NCBI GenBank assembly: GCA_029204225.1 | Contig: CM055103.1 | Span: 8,016,866 to 8,080,865, forward strand | DNA: 64,000 nucleotides | Direction of reading: 5' to 3' | DNA from: Diphasiastrum complanatum | Lineage: Eukaryota > Streptophyta > Lycopodiopsida > Lycopodiales > Lycopodiaceae | Shown: positions 22,775-33,859 of the stretch, piece by piece | How the letters are laid out: each line of letters opens with the position of its first letter | How positions within the stretch are numbered: position 1 is the stretch's first letter | Position numbers and translations under genes: made by a program | The notes under the pieces: model-generated | Told to the model about the DNA's origin: nothing | The model's database searches: none | The model's input: the letters and a program-made list of their open reading frames with translations, nothing else

Positions 22775-23700
22775 TGTTACGATTGCCAAGTGAAGATCTT
22801 CAAGAATCCTGTCACATGCAAACCAAAAGGACACCTGTGGAGCTTAAACCACCCAACCAACATGAAGAGGCTAGGCAATACCCTAACCCTTCAACCCCAG
22901 GCCACAATGAATGAATACAAGAGAGGAGAGGAAACCTGGCTCAAGAATCTGAAATTCCAATAAGGAGATGGGCGAGTTTCCATAGTATGTATTCTCTTCA
23001 AGAGGAAAGAATATTCTCCTTAGGATCCCCATGCAACCTATATTGAGCTATTGACCTCCTATTCTTGCATTTAAGCAGTTATTTATCATGCAAGTGCTCC
23101 TATGTCAATTATAGGTCTGGGTCCTCATATGATTATTAATTATTTTTAACGACCACGTTTGGAATGACGTAGCATACCTAATAACCACATACAACTGGAG
23201 TGGCCGGCTATCCACGTCAGGAATTATGGACATGGACATAACAGTTAAACTACTTAGTAGATATGGGGATCTAAGCCAATTAAAGGTGTCAAGCATTCTC
23301 AGCATCTCTACTAGAGTAGCAATGGTGCCAATTTTGCCAACACCAGTGGAGCGCCCCACTGCACTATTCCTTGATTGCAAAAGAGAAGAATCAAAAGAAT
23401 GCCTTAGAGGCACAATATGTAAATTGTTTGAAAGAAGAGCCAACCTGCCAACGCTCTCCTTTAGAAAATCGGCAGAGACTCAAACTAGTCGTTCGCCTGG
23501 GTGCAACCCAAAGTAAATTCTGGGCTAATATGCACACTTATCTTCAACACACCTCTCTCTTTACTCTTATCTCTTTGGGTGAAACCCAAAGAGAATCCCT
23601 GTGTTTTCTCTCTATGTATTTAATATATATATTCTCAATGCATCTATTTTTACATATGTAACATGTATGAAACTATAATCTTCCATGTGACTCAATTGAA
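22775..23700. other. Probable LTR sequence then unassigned DNA
   Basis: The LTR starting at 22775 fades into sequence with no recognisable domain. Short frames near 23226-23661 look like chance. Confidence 0.4.
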
Positions 23701-23702
23701 TA

Positions 23703-23878
23703 AATTTTACACATGTTAAAATACATATTTGTTGCTTTTGCAGGATTGTCTACAAGGGATGTAATATTAGAGCAAAAAACCATGTTTCATAATTTTACAC
23801 ATGTTAAAATACATATTTGTTGCTTTTGTAGGATTGTCTACAAGGGATGTAATACTAGAGCAAAAAACCATGTTTCAT
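23703..23878. repeat. 88 bp tandem duplication
   Basis: Two head-to-tail copies, 23703-23790 and 23791-23878, each from AATTTTACAC to CATGTTTCAT. I see two differences (TTGCAGG/TTGTAGG and AATATTAG/AATACTAG), so the duplication is recent. Confidence 0.95.
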
Positions 23879-23879
23879 A

Positions 23880-25171
<1,292 letters not shown>

Positions 25172-25183
25172 TATGTACACTTA

Positions 25184-25236
25184 TGTATGCATGGGTGAGG
25201 GACCCCATGCATCCTCCTCCCTCACCCATGCATACA
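25184..25236. repeat. Perfect 18 bp inverted repeat
   Basis: Left arm 25184-25201 and right arm 25219-25236 are exact reverse complements (TGTATGCATGGGTGAGGG), with a 17 bp spacer. It sits between the microsatellites and the AT-rich minisatellite. Confidence 0.92.
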
Positions 25237-25284
25237 CTTTTTTTGAACTAAAATTGATGGGGAGGAGGATGCATGTACACAATT

Positions 25285-26110
25285 TTTTTTCGAGGACTCG
25301 AATTTTTTCGAAAACTCAAATTTTTTCAAAGACTCGATTTTTTTCAAATGACTCAAATTTATAAATGATTCAAATTTTTTCAAATGATTAGATTTTTTCA
25401 ATGACTCGAATTTTTCAGATGACACGATTTCATTGGAAGACTCAAATTTTTGATAATTTTTTAGATGATTCGAATTATTCAAAAGACTCAATTTTTTTTA
25501 AAGGATCGAATTTTTCAAAATACGCGCATTTTTTCAAAGGTTCGAATTATTCCGAAGACTCGATTTTTTTGGAAAGGCCCCCAATTTTGGGAATGACTAG
25601 AATTTTTCTAAAGACTTGAATTTTTCAAATGACTCAAAATTTTACAAAGGATCGAATTCGTCAAATGACACGAATTTTTTAAATGACTTGAATTTTTGGA
25701 AAGACTCGAATTTTTTCAAATGGATCGAATTTTGTCACATTTTTGGAATAATTTGAATTTTGGGAATGACTCAAATTTTTCGAAGACTGGAATTATTCCA
25801 ATAACTCAAATTTCTGTAACGACTCGAATTTTAAAAAAGTTTGAATTTTTTAAACGACTTGAATTATATAAGTACTCAAATTTTAAAGACTCAAATTTTA
25901 TGAAAGACTCGAATTTTTTCAATAAATCGAATTTTTTTCAATGATCAAATTTTTTTTAATGACTCAATTTTTTTGAATGATTCGATTTTTTTGAACGACA
26001 CGATTTTTTTCAAAATCTCAAATTTTTGGAAAGACTCCAATTTTTTAAATGAATCAAATTTTTCCAATGACTCAAAATTTTCCACTGACTCGAAATTTTG
26101 GAACGACTTG
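25285..26110. repeat. AT-rich minisatellite, forward units
   Basis: Several tens of degenerate units of about 16-22 bp, roughly GACTCGAATTTTTTCAAAT, in one orientation. Indels vary unit length. Frames across it are short repetitive artefacts. Confidence 0.9.
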
Positions 26111-26534
26111 ATGATCATACAAATATGGTGCGAATCTAGGTGGCCGCCGACGATCTAGGTGATGGCCGATGATTTGGATGGTGACCGATCTCGCACATCT
26201 CGCATCTCGAATATCTAACATATCTTACACATCTTGGCCATAGTAGAGGTCAAAATTTAACCATGTTCAACAATAGCACATGGAGTATGTTAATAAAAAG
26301 TTGACGACAATCTGTGTTTGCAAATGTCCGTTAACGGGCGGCCCACAATTCAAAGTGAATATGTTGTTCATGCATGTGGTATGTATGTGTGTTTTATTGG
26401 AATTTGATGCTCAACCTCAATAATGAGCATCCTGAAAGCTGTACAAAATCTAAAAAAAAAAAGACTCGAGTTTTTCAAAAGGTCAAAAAATTCAGCGTCA
26501 ATTTTTTTTTAACCCAATGTCATCCTTGTCAAAA
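26111..26534. other. Spacer between facing minisatellites
   Basis: Mostly non-repetitive sequence separating the two arrays, with a GGCCGCCGACGATCTAGG / GGCCGATGATTTGGATGG near-repeat at 26140-26180. A single forward unit lies at 26461. No gene seen. Confidence 0.6.
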
Positions 26535-26965
26535 AGAGGTTTTCCAATATTTGGAAAAATTTGATCTTTGGAAACATTTGAGTCTTCGAAAAAATTCGAT
26601 CCTTTGGAAAAATTCGATCCTTTGAAAAAATTCGAGTCTTTGGAAAAATTTGAGTCTTTGAAAAACTCGAGTTTTTGAAAAAATGTGAGTCTTTGAAAAA
26701 CGTGATCCTTTGAAAAAATTCAATTTTTTTGAAAAAATTTCAGTCTTTGGATAAATTCGAGTCTTTGGAAAAATTCTAAGTTGACTATACAAAAGGTCGA
26801 AAATATAGAAAGGGTCAAATTTTACTCTAGGTCGAAAGATATAAATTCGAGTCTTTGAAAAAAAAAAAATTGAGTATGTGGAAGAATTTGAGTCTTTGGA
26901 AAATTCGAGTCTTTGGAAAAATTCGATCCTGTGGAAAAATTTGAGTTGTGGAAAAAATTCTGAGT
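26535..26965. repeat. AT-rich minisatellite, reverse units
   Basis: Units of about 18-20 bp, roughly TTTGGAAAAATTCGAGTC, the reverse complement of the array at 25285-26110. At 26770-27040 it grades into a second small repeat (AAAGGGTC...AAAATATA...TTTTACTCTGGGTCGAAA, two copies about 200 bp apart). Confidence 0.88.
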
Positions 26966-27114
26966 TGACAGTACAAAGGGTCAAAAATATACAAAGGGTT
27001 GGATTTTACTCTGGGTCGAAAAATATAAAAAGGGTCAGAATAAATCCGTCTCGATTCGATCTGATGATCACATGGGGTGGGTGGAGTAAGGTTGAGCTCG
27101 CTAATGGTTTCTAA

Positions 27115-27215
27115 CCCCCCCCCCCCCCCTCCCCCCCCCCACTACATAGTTAAGAAAGGGGGTCTTTTATATTTGTTTTTTTTTTTTTTTTTTTGGGGGG
27201 GGGAGGGGGCGAGGT
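27115..27215. repeat. Homopolymer cluster: C, T then G runs
   Basis: A C-run broken by one T (about 27115-27139), then a T-run (about 27176-27194), then a G-rich run (27195-27210). These are assembly-risk positions. Confidence 0.9.
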
Positions 27216-27950
27216 GGAGGATCTTTTGGTCTCCATTTAAAAAGAAATGTAGTTTGGGTTGGAGAGGGGTTGCCCCTCGAAGGTCAAGGATAGAAGGGAA
27301 TGTGTGTGTGGTCAAGGTTCGCCATATGTTAAAGTCTCTAAAATAGTCTTTTGGGTGTTAATAATAGACATTTACTTTTAGTTCATGGCACATTCACTCA
27401 ACCTTGACTTGGCATCGTGAAAGTCAAAGGGGGCCAAAATGTTTTGTGTGCCTCATATCTCCACTCTCCCACCATCCATCCCCTCCTCTCTTTTTTTCAA
27501 GCATCATTCCTTCAGTTTATCGTGGAGATCGTCCTAATCCTTCGCCTCTTATGGATCTCCATCCCAATGTTTTGATGTCCCCTTCACTTGTCATTCTTTT
27601 TTTTTTTTTATCATCATCACCTCCTCCCTCTCTTCCAAGTCTTGGTACCCCTTCCTTCTCTTCCGAGTCTTGGTACCCCTTCCTTCAATCTCGTCATACA
27701 CCCCCAATCTGGCCCCTTTATAACTTCCTTTGACGTGGGTCCCCATGTGTTTTATCACCCACCACCCTGATTTATTCTCCCCCAATAGCCTCCTCTGCTC
27801 CACCCCATTATATTCATATTCATCAAAACCATAATCTTCAAAATTTATTTTTGGAGAATTGTCTCCTCCTATATTCACATTATAAATATACATGTGATAA
27901 AAATATGCAACAATACCAAATAAGCATAGGGAGTGCAAAAACTATCTTGG
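27216..27950. other. No gene seen
   Basis: T/C-rich sequence at 27430-27720 gives proline/serine frames that I judge to be compositional artefacts. Confidence 0.5.
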
Positions 27951-27953
27951 ATA

Positions 27954-28097
27954 GTTTAAGGAAGCTCAAAAAGAAAAAAAAATGATGCAAATCATACAAC
28001 GGTTGAGTGCAAATATTCAAGGAGTTTAAGAAAGCTCAAAAAGAAAAGAAAAAATGATACAAATCATACAATGGTTGAGTGCAAATATTCAAGGAGC
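27954..28097. repeat. About 70 bp tandem duplication
   Basis: Two units starting GTTTAAG(G/A)AAGCTCAAAAAG at about 27954 and 28024, both ending ...AAATATTCAAGGAG. Confidence 0.9.
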
Positions 28098-28222
28098 GTT
28101 TGTGTTTTGAGGAGATGCAAACCTAGAGTCATTGGGAGTTGTTGGTTGAATTCTTGAGGAGCACTTGTGTTTTGAGGAGATCAAATCTCGAGTCATTTAG
28201 AGCTGTAGGTTGAATGCTCATG
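28094..28222. repeat. About 64 bp tandem duplication, diverged
   Basis: Units at about 28094 and 28157 share TTGTGTTTTGAGGAGAT, GAGTCATT and GGTTGAAT words. It follows directly on the 70 bp duplication. Confidence 0.8.
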
Positions 28223-28550
28223 AGCTAGCATATCTATCCAACATAGTTAGAACATAGATGTGACAAATTAGTTACACATTTTTTTGTCCATGTGTTCGAG
28301 AGCGTTCTTTCCAAAATTCTTAATACGAATTTCAATACTTTTGATTTGGAATGGGTAAGAGACAAATCCTTAGACTGCAACCTGTGAAGGTAACTTAGTA
28401 GCAAAGGCGAAAGGGCCAGATCCAAACATATTTGAAAGCAGACGCTGACAGATTTCTGCTCAGGTGCTGAGCGCTGATAGGGCCAGATCCGCGAGCAAGC
28501 TCCACTCAGATAGCGCTGGCAGATGGGGTTAGCAGATCCCGTGGCGTGGC
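28223..28550. other. No gene seen
   Basis: Unassigned sequence; GC content rises toward the 70 bp repeat that follows. Confidence 0.45.
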
Positions 28551-28685
28551 GATGGGGGAGGACACACCTGTGAGCAAAATGGGCACCAGCGGTGGCAGAT
28601 CCGAGAGCAGAGCGCACGACGATGGGGGAGGGCACACCTCCGAGCACGATGGGCACCAGCGATGGCAGATCCGAGAGTCACGTAC
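28551..28685. repeat. 70 bp GC-rich tandem duplication
   Basis: Units start GATGGGGGAGG at 28551 and 28621. They share CACACCT, ATGGGCACCAGCG and TGGCAGATCCGAGAG. AGCAGATCC/GCAGATCCGAGA words also occur just before, so more ancient copies may exist. Confidence 0.88.
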
Positions 28686-28689
28686 ACCA

Positions 28690-31500
28690 TCAGAGACCAA
28701 TTTGAAGCCTCGTCATCTTCCAGCTCTCAGACCTGATGAAATTGCAGCGAGCTATTGCAAAATTGCTTTGGAGAAGAGATTGATGGCTTTGGAGAAGAGA
28801 CTTCGTTTTTGGCAGAGGCTGGGATGCTCATTGGAGACTCAAACAGGAGAGATTGGCCGACTGGTTCCTCGGATAAGGGTGCTGTCTGATCAGCTTTTCT
28901 TTTGTAGTTTGACTGTCGGGGAGATTTGCTGACGGGTATAGACCCAGTTTGTGTCTACTCATCTGATAGTAGTCACTGAGCCTTCTTGTATAGATGATAA
29001 ACTTTTACTTGTAAATTCTCTTGAACAACAATAGAGATGGGAAGCGTGTTGCAGGAGTTGGAAATTCGCTCTATGGCAGTTGATGGACAACTCGGCAGGG
29101 ATGTTGGCTGGAGTGGAGTGGGCGCAAGCAAACCGCTGGGCGAGGGCACAAAACCCGTGATCTGCAAGAGATGTTTCAAGCACAGGAGGCAGAGGGGTCA
29201 ATCCATCTGTAGAGATTTTTTCAAGCAGAGACTGGACCTGAGATCTACGAACGTCCTTTGCCTACGGGAGTGGAGATGGAGCAACATCCTTTGTAGGCTC
29301 AAATTGTGGGCAGTGCTTTGCACAAGGAGTGATGGCATCGGACACAGAATCAGCAAGCCAGGAAACATGATATACGTTTGTCAAATCTTTCAATGCACGC
29401 TTATTCATCGGTAGCTTGCTTGTTGATTGTTTTGGTGCTTGCTTAGCTTGACTCCGGATAATCCACCTCATGCTTGCTGGCATTTCCATCACTACTAACT
29501 AGTTATACATCACTACTAACCAGCTATACATAACCGAAAGAGAGAGTGAGCAAGATCGATTTTATCCGATCAGAGATGAAATAAAACATTGGTGTATTTG
29601 TCAATACTCAGAGTGTGAAGTAGAGAGAGAAAGAGAGAATCTAGATCTTCACAATGAGAGAGAGAGAGAGAGAGATAAAGAAAGAAAGAAGATGCATTCA
29701 ATACACACGCGATAGAGATAGAGAGAGAGAATGAAGTAGCGACAATCTATTGTTTGAACCATTAATAAGTAACCTGGCAGGTCAATAATCAATCATTGAT
29801 TATAAATTGGCCAAATTAAAAATGCCCTTAATCATGTATTGCCACCTGGACTCCCACGTCCTGGTCTATATGCATGCATGGGGAGGAGGGCCACACAACC
29901 TTGATTGTTTCTAGTTCCATGTTTACAGAGCCCCTAGAGGATCTGCTGGCTTTTGGTTTACTTGTTTTCTGGTTATAGATGTATTATGCTTGTTACCAGG
30001 CTACGTTGGGCATTTTCTTGGTGTTTTCTTGTTATTACAATACCCAGAACTAGGCAGAAAGGACTAATAATTGTTGTAGTTTATGTCCTGCCTGTAAGAG
30101 GACGATTCAGGGAAGTCACTCTTGAACGGAAATCACATGCTCAAACCAAACATGCAGGTCAGGCATTCAACCAAGAAATCAGCGTGTAGACAGGTTGCAA
30201 TGCCATGAAATCCTACTCTACTGCTGCAAAACAAGTTTGAAACAAATCCTAAACATACTACACTTGCATTAATCCATAAAACTGAAACAAGAAACTAATC
30301 TAATAGCAATTTAGCAGTCCAAGCATCAACAAACATTCATTTCTTGATTCTTGGACAACCCAAGAACATCAAGAACTAGATTGTCAAGAATATGTAAGAA
30401 TTACTCCACAAATCCAGCCTATTTAGTTTACCTGAATGTTGATTCCTACATTAATCCACAAGCAAAAAAGGAAATCTAATCCATTCTAGGAAAGCAAGAA
30501 AACTAATCCACTCTACTATCCACAACCACACACAAGGGATGAAAGGGCATGATCATAGGAGCATCACTCAAGAAAACTACCATGATCAAGAAGCTTAGTG
30601 TTGTATCAAACTCTTGGAGGCTCTTCTCATTTGGACATGGAGTAGATACAATGCATAAAAAGTTTTCTTCTACAAAGGGTGAGTCTCTTAAATAAAGAAG
30701 AGAGCTCCTTAGGTGGCATCCTAGTGGCATTTCCACATTTTACAAATTACAAGTGAAAAAATGCTCTCCACTAGAGGTCACTATCAAAAGGTGGCTCATT
30801 CTACTTTCTTTAAGAGAGGTCTACTTTCATTTATTACATTAGCCATGGCCATTCCATCTTTTGAGATTCACCATGAGGCTTACACAGTTTCTACTTGACA
30901 GTACTAACTAGTATTCCTCGGCTCTCAGTCTTCGTTTGTCTCATCTTCTCATAGACCTGCTCTTGGTTAGTTCTAGTCGAGTATCTTGGGGATTTGTCAG
31001 AATCAACCACCATTGACATATCCTAGCACATAGATGAAGTCAACACATTTGCCATTCTCTTGGACTGGTAAAAGCATTTTTTTTCAACAAATCATTACAA
31101 GTACAAAATGTTCATACGTGGATGACAAGGCTCATGAGGAATAGAATATATTATCTATGTGGTATTTTACTTAACAATTTTTGACGTCTTTAGTGATAAT
31201 AAATGCAAAAAATTTAAACTTGTTGTAGTGATTTCAAGCACACCACCTATTTTGTTCACACATCACATTGGTACTTTATTAAAAAATTTGATTTACCTTT
31301 TTTTGCTAGATTGGATATTTCTTTTGTAGTTGGTTTAGTTTGTTAGATTTCATTCTTGAAATCATTTGTAATGTGGAACAAATCTATATATAATCTGTAC
31401 TTTTACTCACATTTTGAGACATTGCCGAAGGTATTGAGATCGTTTGCAGAAATACACATATTGTCAAAATAGTTTAAAATTTGAGGGATTATTAAACAAA
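28690..31500. other. Long stretch without a supported gene
   Basis: Frames of 75-128 codons occur on both strands (for example 28546-28932, 29037-29414), but none shows a recognisable domain. GA-rich imperfect microsatellites lie at 29620-29735. Probably old transposon sequence. Confidence 0.45.
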
Positions 31501-32156
31501 ATTTGAATCGACTAAAAGTCGATAGACTATCGAGGCTTCCAAATTCGATTAGAACAGATTGTATAGTGGAGACTTATCCACTACATTTTGGGTCCAATCC
31601 CGCAGCCTCGCGTGGCACCTGTTACCCGCATAAACGGACCTGCATAAACGACATATTCTGCTAGGACTGTGCCATCAAAAACTATAGATAGATCAACAGA
31701 TCAAATTATTTTTCAAGTTGAATCAAGTTCATTCTTCTTCTTTTCCTCTTTGTTCCACCATAGGCGTAGACTGATAAGTAATAAGCTATTGCGCTTACAA
31801 CATGCGTAAGAGCAAAAGTTATAACAGAAGAAGATGTGCTATTGTCATAGTGCAATCAAAGTAGGCAACAAAAGCATCAAGCAGCTATAGTTCATCATCT
31901 TCAATACAGACTACTTTCGCCACTTTTGTCTTGTTCTATTGTTTCTGTTATTCCCGCTTATTGATTTCAAATACTGTCATAACGATCCAATCGTCATTCA
32001 TTTTTGGCACTTGTGAATGATACTGAAGTTGTACATGTGATAGTATTCAATCAGTTTTATTATTACATTAACTATCGCTACTAGTATCAACAACTATCCC
32101 AGTTGACAATCACTCTCGATTAGTTATTTGACTAATGCACAACTTATTTTTCAACA
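31501..32156 (+). mobile_element. Possible copia LTR
   Basis: Non-coding sequence leading into a primer-site-like motif and a copia gag. Inferred LTR by position only; the left boundary is not defined. Confidence 0.35.
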
Positions 32157-32168
32157 TGGTATCAAATC
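32157..32168 (+). other. Copia primer binding site, decayed
   Basis: TGGTATCAAATC on the plus strand, two changes from the tRNA-Met complement TGGTATCAGAGC, about 70 bp before a copia gag start. Confidence 0.6.
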
Positions 32169-32229
32169 TAGTTATCCGCATATCAATGCGTATTGCCAAA
32201 TTTACTATTTAAATCAAATTTTGTCTACA

Positions 32230-32790
32230 ATGCATCATCTTCAAATTCTATCAAGAAGTTGAATGGCAACAACTATCACTTATGGGAATTCAAGATGAGG
32301 GTGATCCTACAACCAAAAGAGCTTGGAAAGTTGTCAAAGGCTCTGAGGTTAAGCCTATTGTAGATCAAGCGACCATTATCAAATGGAAGCAGAAGGATGA
32401 GAAGGTTTCGCCCTTATCACTCTCAACATTAGAAATAATCAGATTAGTCATATTCGAAGTGCTCGAGTTTTATTGGAAGCTTGGAATATCCTCAACACTC
32501 TCTATGACATTAGAGACATGGCTGCCAAACTTTACCTGAGAAAAAAGTTTATCTCAGTCAAAATGGCTAATTCAAATTCGATTACGAATCATTTGAACAA
32601 ATTCAAACATCCTCTTGAGCAAATATCTACAAGTGGCACATAAATCAACAATGCAGATGTTGTCATGACTCTTCTATCGAGCCTTCTTGACAGCTGCAAA
32701 TATTGTAAAGGTCTTACATTAGCAAAAGTTAAACCTATGCTATTGTAGAAAGAAAAAGTGGATCTTCGTTTTCCTATTTAGCACCAACAG
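32230..32790 (+). pseudogene. Ty1/copia gag remnant
   Basis: Frame pieces match copia gag in order: KLNGNNYHLWEFKMRVIL near the start, then LPEKKFISVKMANSNSITNHLNKF, then DVVMTLLSSLLDS. There are several stops and frame changes. No pol follows, because the L1-type LINE begins shortly after. Confidence 0.82.
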
Positions 32791-32894
32791 TAGTTGCCTC
32801 ATCACCCATGTTGTATTCAAGATACCTTTCAGGCCCTTCAGGAGCAGGCCTAGTCCCACCCTCCTGCTGCACCGGCTCTGCTCTCAATCATTCA

Positions 32895-33790
32895 GATGGC
32901 TGCATAGATAGCGGATTTGCTTGCCGATATCACGATCCCCATTCGTAGGTTGATTTGAAGGTGCGTTCCTTTCAGTTTCATCCTAATCTTTTTCAGAATT
33001 ACATTGCTCAACTGGTTGACATCACTGTGGTTACTTATTTCATGGGCAAACCTCCGTATGCAGAGGGTGCTAAGAGGTTTGGGGAGGTACAGTGGGGCCC
33101 GCTCAATGTTAAGGTGTTAGGCTCTCAAGCCTTGGGCAAGGGGTTTTTCCTTTTTACTCTGGGTAGCGCAGCTAAGTTTAGTTTTGTGCTTGCCAATGGG
33201 CCTTATCTCTTTGGAGGAAATCTTGTTTATGTAACTCGTTACACAGACTCCTTCTCCATCGATGACACCTCGCAGTTGGAAGTCCTAGTATGGGTGGAAC
33301 TCCCCTTCTTCCCTCCTAAGTTTCTGTCCGCCTTGGATATGGTGCTCGACAGTATAGGGCAGGTGCTCCTATTTGCAGCTCTGGAAAGCCCATAACCCTT
33401 CTCCTCATGTCCGCGCTTGTGTCCTTTGGAACTTGTCTCAACCTCTGGTGGAACAGGTGCATTTCCTCTGTACTGATCGATCCTATGTGCAGCCCGTGGT
33501 CTTCAAGGGGGCTTCCGGATTCGTGTTACAGATGTCGGCGTCTTGGCCATGTTGTGGCAAACTGCCCTCTTTCGGCTCGGTGCTTGCATCCTCATCGGAT
33601 GCCTGCTACATCCTCCCTAGGGGTGCGGCTTCTAGCACACCTGGGACGAAGTCCAAGTTGGATCTCATGGGGCCTCCTCTACCTCCCTTGTTGCCCACAC
33701 TAGTGATGGCACCTACATTGGTCAACTGGCCCTCGCAGCTGTCGTCGAAGCTTTCTATTCCCCTGCCACAGGTGGCTCCTATGCCTCAGT
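32895..33790 (+). pseudogene. L1-type LINE ORF1 (gag-like)
   Basis: Main frame 32955-33395: a DUF4283-like plant LINE ORF1 region (YFMGKPPYAEGAKRFGEVQW, LGKGFFLFTLGSAAKFSFVL, PYLFGGNLVYV). Frameshifts then lead to a nucleic-acid-binding zinc knuckle at about 33525-33570 (CYRCRRLGHVVANCPL; CX2CX4HX4C). ORF1 proteins bind the element's RNA. The plus strand is notably pyrimidine-rich, unlike the flanks. Confidence 0.82.
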
Positions 33791-33859
33791 CGTAGATTGA
33801 TTTGTCTAGTGGGTGGCAGGCCTCTGCTCATCCTGCTTTTGCAAGCTGAGACTCACCAG

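Noticed and set aside
25285-26110. Possible CRISPR-like array of short repeats
   Set aside because: Units are contiguous and degenerate with no constant spacers, and the sequence is a plant nuclear genome.
28234-29492. Frames of 64-140 residues on both strands
   Set aside because: They overlap each other, mostly lack ATG starts or domains, and run across a 70 bp tandem duplication.
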